Source: Oenococcus kitaharae (GTDB lineage Bacteria; Bacillota; Bacilli; Lactobacillales; Lactobacillaceae). Taken from it: DNA of 64,000 nt. The stretch's first letter is position 1. Each line of letters begins with the position of its first letter. Made by a program: the position numbers and the translations under genes. Below are positions 19,190 to 26,479 of this stretch, one piece after another. Below the pieces are notes generated by a model, which did no database searches, had not been told where the DNA came from, and was given only the letters and a program-made list of their open reading frames with translations. Location of the stretch: assembly GCF_025758695.1 (NCBI RefSeq), contig NZ_JANJQP010000001.1:434001-498000 (forward strand), given 5' to 3'.

Positions 19190-19495
19190 CCCCTATTCTT
19201 AATTTGTCTGCCATCTGCACAAAAAACCCGCAAACAGAAAGACCTGTTTACGGGGCGAATAAGCGCTTTACCACTCGTGTTCAGCATACAGTCACCTGCA
19301 TACCCTCTGTGGCTACGTCGCAAGGTAGATGAACCTGCGATGATAGTCTGACGTGATAACGGACGCAACCGATCCCTACTTGCGGTAAACCACTCGTAGA
19401 AACAAAGCTCAAAGACCATGGTTCATTAGCTGTCATTATCGGATCCCAGCGACCTCCGACTCTCTGAAAATTTCGCTAATTACTTATCTTCTCTC
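19190..19495 (-). promoter_or_regulatory. T-box leader, methionine-specific
   Basis: On the minus strand the leader has AGAGAGTCGGAGG, a specifier region GAACCATGGTC with Met codon ATG at 19417-19419, and the T-box core CGAGTGGTAAAGCGC at 19263-19277. A strong terminator follows, then the MetE-like gene. A second, similar core CGAGTGGTTTACCGC is at 19382-19396. Low charged tRNA-Met should switch on the whole operon. Confidence 0.85.
19221..19254 (-). terminator. Intrinsic terminator of the methionine T-box
   Basis: CCCGTAAACAG and CTGTTTGCGGG (19244-19254 and 19227-19237, read on the minus strand) form an 11-bp stem with one mismatch, followed by six T. Confidence 0.9.
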
Positions 19496-19514
19496 TGCCA
19501 ATATATTGTCTTCA

Positions 19515-19542
19515 ATGATACATGAATTTATTGGATTGTCAA
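19515..19542 (-). promoter_or_regulatory. Sigma-A promoter of the methionine operon
   Basis: Minus-strand -35 TTGACA (19537-19542) and -10 TATCAT (19515-19520) are separated by 16 bases. They sit just upstream of the T-box leader. Confidence 0.7.
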
Positions 19543-19604
19543 ACGATTTTCCAAGATAATCCGCTTCAGAAACAAATGCCGAAATTTGATAAAATTAAGT
19601 TGGA

Positions 19605-19618
19605 TGTAAGCGCTTAAT
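19605..19618 (+). promoter_or_regulatory. cre-like CcpA site before sodA
   Basis: TGTAAGCGCTTAAT matches the cre consensus TGWAARCGYTWNCW at 13 of 14 positions. It lies 23-36 bp before the sodA start, a position where CcpA would block transcription. Confidence 0.6.
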
Positions 19619-19640
19619 CCAAAAACAAGGAGGTTATCCG

Positions 19641-20270
19641 ATGGTTTTTGTTTTACCCGAATTACCCTACAATTATGATGCGTTAACACCTTATATTGAC
19701 GAGAGAACCATGCATCTGCATCACGACATGCACCATCAGACCTATGTCGACAAATTGAATGCGCTGCTCGTAGACTATCCCGAATTTGCAAATTGGCCGA
19801 TTGAAAAAATATTGACAAATCTGGACAAACTGCCGGAAAAATTACGGACACCGGTACGAAATCAAGCTGGTGGCCACTATAATCACAGTCTTTTTTGGAA
19901 GATGCTTTCTCCAGATTTTGATCAGAAAATCGATGCCGGACTATTGGACAGGATTAATAAGGAATGGGGAAACCTGCAAGAATTTAAAAATGCTTTTTCC
20001 AGCAATGCTGTTGCTGTGTTCGGATCAGGCTGGACATGGCTCGTGATGAAGCCGGACGGAAAGCTGCAGATTGTCTCGACGATGAACCAGGATTCGCCAA
20101 TCTCAATAGGGCTGACACCGCTTTTGGGAATTGATCTTTGGGAACATGCTTATTATTTGAAATACGAAAATCGCCGCCCTGAATATATCAAGGCTTTCTG
20201 GCATGTTGTCAATTGGGCACAAGTTGCTGAAAATATGTCACAGTCTTCGTTGTCAGAGATGGTAATGTAA
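19641..20270 (+). CDS. sodA: Superoxide dismutase, Fe/Mn family (Mn-type signature)
   Basis: Dismutates superoxide in the cytosol. The 209-residue protein starts MVFVLPELPYNYDALTPYID and shows metal-ligand His27 in HLHHDMHHQTYV, the second His in GGHYNHSLFW, and Asp/His in DLWEHAYYLKYENRR. The NQDSP sequence near residue 155 favours manganese over iron use. The ribosome site is AGGAGG. A cre-like box upstream suggests carbon-source control. Single gene between minus-strand operons. Confidence 0.94.
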   Translation: MVFVLPELPYNYDALTPYIDERTMHLHHDMHHQTYVDKLNALLVDYPEFANWPIEKILTNLDKLPEKLRTPVRNQAGGHYNHSLFWKMLSPDFDQKIDAGLLDRINKEWGNLQEFKNAFSSNAVAVFGSGWTWLVMKPDGKLQIVSTMNQDSPISIGLTPLLGIDLWEHAYYLKYENRRPEYIKAFWHVVNWAQVAENMSQSSLSEMVM

Positions 20271-20283
20271 TTTCCCCCATAAC

Positions 20284-20316
20284 AAAAAACGCTGGCCAAA
20301 TGGTCGGCGTTTTTTA
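20284..20316. terminator. Bidirectional terminator after sodA
   Basis: AAAAAACGC-GGCC and GGTC-GCGTTTTTT form an imperfect stem around AAAT, with T runs in both directions between convergent genes. Confidence 0.85.
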
Positions 20317-20326
20317 ATGATTAATT

Positions 20327-21667
20327 TTATAATTGGCCATAAGCCGCAGAGGTAATCGATGGGAACAGATAAACTAGACGATTCAATTCAGCTGGCCCAA
20401 ATTTAAATTCAATTGCAGGCAGCAGACTATTGATCACATTTTCTGCTTGATTGCTGACCTCAGTCGCGCCCACCAAATGATGTGCCTTATCAAAGACTAG
20501 CAAGTTATCGCCAAGCGTTTCCTTGCTTGCCTGGCGATACCAATCATTAGGAGTGTGATTGGCAGAAACAGTGTAATCAGATGGTGCTGCAGCGGCTGTT
20601 TCCGGTGAAACTCCTGCTTTGGCCAGACGCGGCGTCGTAAAGACAACCGACGGAATGACCGGATACTTGATCGGGTCGCTTGATTCGCCGGCAAACTGTG
20701 CGGACAGATACTTGGACTCAAAGATCGCCGTCGGTGTGAGCTTTGGCTGTGCCTTATCAATGACATCGCCAGAAGCATAAATACTTGGGACAGAGGTCTG
20801 CAAGTGGTCGTTAACCGTGACGCCCTTAGCCGTATAATGCACACCTACCTTCTCAAGGCCGATATTTTCAACATTCGGGATTCTGCCAGTGGCATCCAAT
20901 ACCCAATCTGTGGTGCTTGATTGGCCATCTGCTGTCAGCACTTGAATCTGGTCGCCAGCGGCTTTCAGTTCTGTTACTGAGATCTCGCGTTTGAATGTAA
21001 CACCATGTTTTTCCAAATCGCTGATAATTGTTTCGACAAATTCCTGATGAAAGGCACGCAAAGCCTTATCGCCACGAAGCAAAACAGTCACATCAGCCCC
21101 AGTAGCATTAGCAATCGTCGCAAACTCCATCGCGATATAACCACCGCCGATAATCGTGATCTTTTTTGGCATCTTCGTCAGATTCATGAAATCGCTGCTG
21201 TCATGAGCCAAATCAATACCGGGAATATCCAGACGATTTGGACGCAGACCAGTCGCGATCACGATTTTGCCAGCTGTTTTCAAAGTGCCATCAATCGAGA
21301 CTGTATGAGGATCCTCCAAAACACCTTTGCCGTGAATCACATCGATATGGACTGAATCCAACAAGCCGCCGATAAAGCCGGGAAGTACCCCAATAACTTC
21401 CTCTTTATGAGCAACATTCTGAGACCAATCAATAGCAACACCGCCAGTCACGACACCATTTAAATCCTCGAATTGGCGACGAAGTGCAACAGGCATATCC
21501 AAAATAATTTTCGCGTTGCAGCCGCGGTTGGGACAGGTGCCACCAATTAGATCGGCCTCTACAACTGCTACTTTATAACCCTTGGCTGCAAGTGGAATCG
21601 CACCGTCAAAAGTACCATGTCCGCTTCCAATGTACAAAACATCATAATCAAACTGCTTTTCAGGCAT
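20327..21667 (-). CDS. FAD-dependent pyridine nucleotide-disulfide oxidoreductase family protein
   Basis: Glutathione-reductase/dihydrolipoamide-dehydrogenase fold of 446 residues: FAD loop GSGHGT (14-19), redox CxxxxC as C45-PNRG-C50 in GGTCPNRGCNAK, NAD(P) loop GGGYIAMEFA, and YASGDVIDKAQPKLTPTAIF. The C-terminus reads LFPSITSAAYGQL, where classical members have a His-Pro and a Glu that form the acid/base pair; both His and Glu are missing. It may reduce another acceptor or work as an oxidase-type enzyme. Substrate unknown. Confidence 0.88.
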   Translation of the reverse strand: MPEKQFDYDVLYIGSGHGTFDGAIPLAAKGYKVAVVEADLIGGTCPNRGCNAKIILDMPVALRRQFEDLNGVVTGGVAIDWSQNVAHKEEVIGVLPGFIGGLLDSVHIDVIHGKGVLEDPHTVSIDGTLKTAGKIVIATGLRPNRLDIPGIDLAHDSSDFMNLTKMPKKITIIGGGYIAMEFATIANATGADVTVLLRGDKALRAFHQEFVETIISDLEKHGVTFKREISVTELKAAGDQIQVLTADGQSSTTDWVLDATGRIPNVENIGLEKVGVHYTAKGVTVNDHLQTSVPSIYASGDVIDKAQPKLTPTAIFESKYLSAQFAGESSDPIKYPVIPSVVFTTPRLAKAGVSPETAAAAPSDYTVSANHTPNDWYRQASKETLGDNLLVFDKAHHLVGATEVSNQAENVINSLLPAIEFKFGPAELNRLVYLFPSITSAAYGQL

Positions 21668-21813
21668 TGTCGTTCCTCCAATTTCTTCTTATACTATCAA
21701 GGCTACACTAGTTTTTTTAGCCTTACAATATGTTAGTAGCAAATGAAAAAAATAACTTGAAATGCTTTGACTATCATTTGACACGCGCCTATGCTATATG
21801 CAAGAGGTGAATA

Positions 21814-22659
21814 ATGCTGGAACAGAAATTTCAGTTTGATGATGATTTGACCGTTAATCGCTTGGGATATGGCACAATGCAGCTGCCAGGACCAGGCGTC
21901 TGGGGGCCTTCTGCCGACCCGCAAAACGCCGTTCGCGTGATCGAGACCGTGATTGACCATGGCGTGAATTTTATTGACACAGCCGATGCCTACGGCCCGC
22001 TGTTTGCCAATCTTTATTTGAAAGAGGCCTTGAAAAATAGGCCGGATGCCAAGGTCATGGTGGCCACAAAAGTCGGCTTCACACGCCAAGGACCTGATGA
22101 ATGGACAGCACTCGGCCGCCCTGAATATCTCCGTCAGCAAGTCGAAGAAAATCTCTATACTTTAGGGTTGGATCACATTGACCTGCTCCAGCTCCATCGG
22201 ATTGACCATAAAGTCGACTTGGCAGATCAAATCGGTGTGCTTAAAGATATGCAGGACGAAGGTAAAATCAAGCATATCGGCCTCAGCCAGGTATCGGTCA
22301 AGCAGATTAAAGCCGTCCGGAAGATCGTGCCTATCGTTTCCGTACAAAATCGCTACAATCTGATCGACCGCAGCGATGAGGATGTCTTAAAGTACGCCGA
22401 AAAACACCATATCGCTTTCATTCCTTGGTTCCCCTTAGCGACTGGCAAACTGTTGGAAAATCCTGAATTAGCTGCGCTGACAGAAAAATACGTTGCCAGC
22501 CCTGCCCAGCTTGCATTGGCTTGGCTGCTAAAAAGGTCCGATGTGATCCTGCCGATTCCGGGAACCAGTAATGCAGGCCACGCGATCGACAATATCGCCG
22601 CTCAAAAGATTGAGCTGGATGATGCCGATTTCAAAGCGCTGAATAAGCTTGGCAAATAA
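21814..22659 (+). CDS. Aldo/keto reductase
   Basis: NADPH-dependent aldehyde/ketone reductase of 281 residues. The catalytic Asp and Tyr are in FIDTADAYGPLFAN, Lys in VATKVGFT and His in LLQLHRIDHK. The C-terminal cofactor segment is ILPIPGTSNAGH. The start ATG has AAGAGGTGAATA upstream. It stands alone, divergent from the disulfide-oxidoreductase-family gene, so these two redox genes share a 146-bp intergenic region. Confidence 0.92.
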   Translation: MLEQKFQFDDDLTVNRLGYGTMQLPGPGVWGPSADPQNAVRVIETVIDHGVNFIDTADAYGPLFANLYLKEALKNRPDAKVMVATKVGFTRQGPDEWTALGRPEYLRQQVEENLYTLGLDHIDLLQLHRIDHKVDLADQIGVLKDMQDEGKIKHIGLSQVSVKQIKAVRKIVPIVSVQNRYNLIDRSDEDVLKYAEKHHIAFIPWFPLATGKLLENPELAALTEKYVASPAQLALAWLLKRSDVILPIPGTSNAGHAIDNIAAQKIELDDADFKALNKLGK

Positions 22660-22663
22660 AAAT

Positions 22664-22690
22664 AAAGCCGACCAATCAAGGCCGGCTTTT
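22664..22690. terminator. Bidirectional terminator
   Basis: AAAGCCG pairs with CGGCTTT between the convergent aldo/keto reductase and esterase genes, with a T run on the plus strand and a weaker one on the minus strand. Confidence 0.75.
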
Positions 22691-22697
22691 TATTAGC

Positions 22698-23525
22698 TTA
22701 TTTAAAGAAAAAACGCATGCCAAATTTCAGTTGCCGCATGGCACTTGGTAAATCATGACTGCCGTTTTCATCGATGTGGAAACGGATGTGCGGCACGTTT
22801 TTCAGCGTATTCATGGTTCGGTCGATATCATAGGGCGTCCCATTATTCACATAATCATCACTACCAACACTAACTGTGACGTCATAAGCCAGCTTACTTT
22901 TCAAAAGCTTGCTGCGTAATTGGGCGGCCCGGTCATCCCCACCTGCGATCATTTGAAAATACCGAAAATGGCTTAATTGGTCCTGCATGACGGCCCAGCC
23001 TGTAATGGCACCAAAAGAAAATCCGGCAAAGGCGTAATGGTTACGGCTTTTGTATACGCGATACTTGGCTTGAACTGCGCGTAAAACCTGATTGATTTCA
23101 GTTTTAGCAAAACGCTTTGTCAGCTTGTCCTCGCTAGCTTCGTCATCATTTGTAAAGGACCAATTGGGATAATAGGTCGGAGAGACAACGATAAAAGGAT
23201 TTTTCTCGTCCTTCATTAAATCATCAATCACAGGTGCTTTGTCATTGGGATCGCCTTTGATAAAATCATTCTCGGACATCCCCCATCCATGCATCAAAAA
23301 CAGCACATTATACTTTTTTGATGAATCCTGATAGCCACGCGGCAGATAAACCAGAGCCGTCTTGTCATAGGTCCTGCCCTTGTAAACGGTCCGATAGCGA
23401 ACTAATCGATTGCGAGCCTGACTAACATGTGATTGGTTTACAAAAAATAGACAAACTAAGACAGAAACGGCAGCAATGGCCGCAATGATTAAAATGGTGA
23501 TGCTGATTATCCGTTTATGCTGCAT
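22698..23525 (-). CDS. Membrane-anchored alpha/beta-hydrolase esterase (esterase D-like)
   Basis: An N-terminal hydrophobic helix (residues about 7-30, ITILIIAAIAAVSVLVCLFF) anchors or secretes a 275-residue hydrolase of the putative-esterase family (PF00756 type). The nucleophile elbow is GFSFGA and the catalytic His is likely in NGSHDLPSAM; LFLMHGWGMSE carries the oxyanion region. The extracytoplasmic location is inferred from the leader helix. Upstream and 30 bp away lies an anchored flavodoxin, so both may be one transcript acting at the membrane. Confidence 0.85.
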   Translation of the reverse strand: MQHKRIISITILIIAAIAAVSVLVCLFFVNQSHVSQARNRLVRYRTVYKGRTYDKTALVYLPRGYQDSSKKYNVLFLMHGWGMSENDFIKGDPNDKAPVIDDLMKDEKNPFIVVSPTYYPNWSFTNDDEASEDKLTKRFAKTEINQVLRAVQAKYRVYKSRNHYAFAGFSFGAITGWAVMQDQLSHFRYFQMIAGGDDRAAQLRSKLLKSKLAYDVTVSVGSDDYVNNGTPYDIDRTMNTLKNVPHIRFHIDENGSHDLPSAMRQLKFGMRFFFK

Positions 23526-23555
23526 CTTTTCATGAACCTGATTACTTCAAAGAGG

Positions 23556-24242
23556 TTACTTCCGATTCTGTCCGATTTTCGAAAGCCAACTATCGACTTC
23601 TTTGTTGACTTGAACGCGTCGATTGCCCTTGATAGCTAGCAAAATGCCATTCGTCTCCTGGCCGCCTTCGACAGAAAAGCCTTGAAGCACACGATCTGCA
23701 TTTTTTGCACCTGACCTGATCTGTGTGAAGACAGAACCGACACCATAACCACCATTGGTATTAAAAGGAATCACTGTCTTGCCGGAAAAATTATAGCTAT
23801 CCAAAAAAGTGACAACAGCTTGCGGCAGAGCCATATTCCAAGTCGGCGACCCAATAAAGACACGATCATAGGATGCAAAATTCGGGACTTTGTTTTTCAG
23901 GGCCGGCAAGGTATTATCATTTTGCTCCTGCTCATTTTGATTGACCTCGGCACGATAATTTTTTGGCCGCGGAACTTTCGTCTCGATTTGAAAGAGATCG
24001 CCGCCGACTTGATTTTGAATTAATTCAGCGACCGCTCTTGTATTGCCTGTCCGAGAATAGTAAACGATCAATGTCTTCTGACTAGACCCTGTCCCCGATC
24101 CTGATCCGGAGGTACTGCTTTTGGACATTTGCGAGCTGCTTGAAGATGTCTGAGGTGCAGTCCTCAAGCCATTCATCGCCCAAACAACCCCTCCGATGAT
24201 GACAATAGCGGCAGCGATAACTGCTAAAATTATTTTTTTCAT
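23556..24242 (-). CDS. Membrane-anchored flavodoxin-like protein
   Basis: Residues 4-25 form one hydrophobic helix, followed by a Ser/Gly-rich linker (about 30-54) and a complete flavodoxin domain with the FMN phosphate loop YYSRTGNTRAV and the second loop GSPTWNMALP. The 228-residue size equals a flavodoxin plus leader. Positive charges precede the helix, so the domain is predicted outside the membrane or tethered to it. Cytosolic flavodoxins lack such a leader. No obvious redox partner is adjacent. Confidence 0.85.
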   Translation of the reverse strand: MKKIILAVIAAAIVIIGGVVWAMNGLRTAPQTSSSSSQMSKSSTSGSGSGTGSSQKTLIVYYSRTGNTRAVAELIQNQVGGDLFQIETKVPRPKNYRAEVNQNEQEQNDNTLPALKNKVPNFASYDRVFIGSPTWNMALPQAVVTFLDSYNFSGKTVIPFNTNGGYGVGSVFTQIRSGAKNADRVLQGFSVEGGQETNGILLAIKGNRRVQVNKEVDSWLSKIGQNRK

Positions 24243-24458
24243 TTGGCCTCTTTTCTAGTAATTGGATTAACTGCAAATAACGGATTAGCTAAAGCAGCAA
24301 AAATGACAGTAGACGCAATTATTGAGATAAAACGCTACTTTCAAAGAATAGTAGCATAAAGCCAGCTCCAACCTCTAGTGCTAAAAATAAGATGACGATT
24401 AAAAAACTGCGCCTTAGTTGATAAATAAAGTCCGCGGTTTATATAGGTAATTTCAAAA

Positions 24459-24487
24459 TTGTCGCTACCGATGAAGTTGCCTATAAT
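24459..24487 (+). promoter_or_regulatory. Promoter of the SDR gene
   Basis: TTGTCG (24459-24464) and TATAAT (24482-24487) are spaced by 17 bases and lie 40 bp upstream of the SDR start. Confidence 0.65.
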
Positions 24488-24526
24488 TAACTTGCGTCCT
24501 TTTTGGCACAATCGAAAGGAAAATCA

Positions 24527-25303
24527 ATGACAGAAAATCATTATCAATTCCAAAATAAAGTTATCCTAATCACTGGCGGCGGCAGTGGAATAGGCCGAGC
24601 GATTACGCAAGCCTTTTTGGAAAACGGTGCCAGCGTTGCAATTGTTGGCCGTCGGCTTTCAGCTTTACAGGAGACACTCGCCGGCTATCCAGCAGAAAAA
24701 ACACTAGCTATCGCCAAAGACATTTCAAAACCTGAATCTGCTGGAGAAATTGTTGAGCAGATTCTGGCACGTTTCCACCAATTGGATGTCGTCGTCAGCG
24801 ATGCCGCTGTCTTTCAAGGCGGCGATTTCGATAAAGTCAGCTTATCTGATTGGGAAACACTGCGTTCAATTAATATCGATGCCTTTTTCTACTTAGCTCA
24901 AGCTGCCCTCCCTGCTTTAAAAACCAGCAAGGGTAATTTCGTAGCGATCTCCTCTGTCTCCGGCAGTTTCGGAGATTGGAAACAAGCTATTTATAATGCC
25001 AGCAAACATGCGATTAACGGTTTCGTCCGCTCGCTAGCCCTGGATTGGGGTGCCTTCGGTGTCCGGATTAATGCCGTCGCACCAGCTTTCACGCTGACCG
25101 ATATGACAAAAAACGCTGTCCAAAATCCAGCACAATTAGCACCTTTCAACAACCGAATTGCCTTAGGCCGTCCGGAAAAACCCACTGACGTGGCTCCGGC
25201 TGTCCTCTTCCTGGCCTCGGCAGACGCTGCCTACATTACAGGCACAATCTTGACTGTCGATGGCGGCACAAGTGCTTCAACTGGCCAACCGCATATCGTG
25301 TAA
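24527..25303 (+). CDS. Short-chain dehydrogenase/reductase
   Basis: NAD(P)-dependent oxidoreductase of 258 residues, classical SDR. The cofactor loop is TGGGSGIGRA near the N-terminus, the catalytic Ser is in AISSVSGSFGDW and the Tyr-Lys pair is in YNASKHA. VDGG near the end is typical. The start at 24527 (MTENHYQFQ) is preceded by GAAAGGAAAATCA; an upstream in-frame ATG at 24503 has no ribosome site. Monocistronic, between divergent flavodoxin and convergent alcohol dehydrogenase genes. Substrate unknown. Confidence 0.92.
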   Translation: MTENHYQFQNKVILITGGGSGIGRAITQAFLENGASVAIVGRRLSALQETLAGYPAEKTLAIAKDISKPESAGEIVEQILARFHQLDVVVSDAAVFQGGDFDKVSLSDWETLRSINIDAFFYLAQAALPALKTSKGNFVAISSVSGSFGDWKQAIYNASKHAINGFVRSLALDWGAFGVRINAVAPAFTLTDMTKNAVQNPAQLAPFNNRIALGRPEKPTDVAPAVLFLASADAAYITGTILTVDGGTSASTGQPHIV

Positions 25304-25310
25304 TAAAAAG

Positions 25311-25337
25311 AAAACCCAAGCAATTAAGCTTGGGTTT
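25311..25337. terminator. Terminator after the SDR gene
   Basis: AAAACCCAAGC and GCTTGGGTTTT form an 11-bp perfect stem between convergent genes. Confidence 0.88.
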
Positions 25338-25370
25338 TAATTTATCCAAATTTCCGAATTATGAATCTAA

Positions 25371-26411
25371 TCAAGCGCTCACAACCAACAGCGACTTGAT
25401 CGCCTCACGCTTGTCCATGGCTGCATAGGCATCTTCGATATGATCCAAGTCAAAGTGTTTTGTAAAGACTTTGCCTGGATGAATCTCACCTTTTAAGACA
25501 GCATCCAACAATACTTGACGGTCGTCAGTCGTCACAGAGGCAATGCCTCCGCGCAGGCCGATGTTGCGCCAGAATAAATCATTTGTATTCATTTCGGCTT
25601 TTTGCGGCACACCGACACGACCAACAATCGAACCCGGACGACCGACTTTGACGGCTGTATCGACAGACTGCTCAGTACCAACACATTCAAGGACAGCATC
25701 TGCACCAGCGCCATCAGTCATTTCCAAAACGTGCTTAACAGCGGCATCGCCACGTTCCGGCACGATATCAGTAGCGCCAAAGGCAGTTGCGAGTTTCTGA
25801 CGGTCTTCATGACGGCTCATGGCAATAATCCGTTTGGCACCCAGCAATTTAGCGCCAATAACCCCACAAAGGCCAACAGCACCATCACCCATGACAACCA
25901 CTGTATCACCGGCTTTCAGTTCAGCACTCTTAGCTGCGTGATAACCAGTCGCCATTACATCGGCCAGCGTCAGCAAATCGTTCAGCTGCTCGTCACTGTA
26001 GTCTTCAGGCTGTCCCGGAATCTTGACCAGCGCCCAATTAGCATTTTTAAAACGCAGATATTCAGCTTGGTAACCAACAATTTCAGAATCTGTCTTCGTC
26101 ATGCAATCACCATCAAATCCAGCCAAACATGCGGCACAATGACCACAGCCATGCGTGAATGGCGCAATGACAAAGTCGCCAGGCTTCACATTTGTGACTT
26201 GCGAACCAACAGATTCAACGATCCCAATTGCCTCATGGCCAACCTGCGAATTCAGCTGGCGTTTGGAAATACCGCGGTACCACCACAAATCCGAACCACA
26301 GACACAGGTGCGAACGATTTTCAAAATGGCATCAGTCGGCGCCTTGATTTCAGGTTTAGGTAGATCCTGCGTTTCAATCTTGCCTGCTTCAACAAAAATT
26401 CCTGCTTTCAT
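25371..26411 (-). CDS. Zinc-dependent alcohol dehydrogenase family protein
   Basis: Medium-chain dehydrogenase of 346 residues. The catalytic zinc region CVCGSDLWWYRG and GHEAIGIVESVG is present, and the structural zinc Cys residues appear in GCGHCAACLAGFDGDC. The Rossmann loop is VMGDGAVGLCGVIGAK. It probably oxidises or reduces small alcohols or aldehydes with NAD(P). No clear neighbour gives the substrate. The gene stands alone between the SDR gene and the large P-type ATPase. Confidence 0.92.
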   Translation of the reverse strand: MKAGIFVEAGKIETQDLPKPEIKAPTDAILKIVRTCVCGSDLWWYRGISKRQLNSQVGHEAIGIVESVGSQVTNVKPGDFVIAPFTHGCGHCAACLAGFDGDCMTKTDSEIVGYQAEYLRFKNANWALVKIPGQPEDYSDEQLNDLLTLADVMATGYHAAKSAELKAGDTVVVMGDGAVGLCGVIGAKLLGAKRIIAMSRHEDRQKLATAFGATDIVPERGDAAVKHVLEMTDGAGADAVLECVGTEQSVDTAVKVGRPGSIVGRVGVPQKAEMNTNDLFWRNIGLRGGIASVTTDDRQVLLDAVLKGEIHPGKVFTKHFDLDHIEDAYAAMDKREAIKSLLVVSA

Positions 26412-26479
26412 CTTCCCATCTCCATTTCATTTACTTTTATCATAACGTTATTCGGGATAGCAATGAAGAACGCGTCAAG

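Noticed and set aside
19183-19419. An N-terminal extension of the MetE-like protein by 79 residues
   Set aside because: The extended frame runs through the T-box and terminator hairpin; its ATG is the T-box methionine specifier. The internal ATG at 19182 has a good ribosome site.
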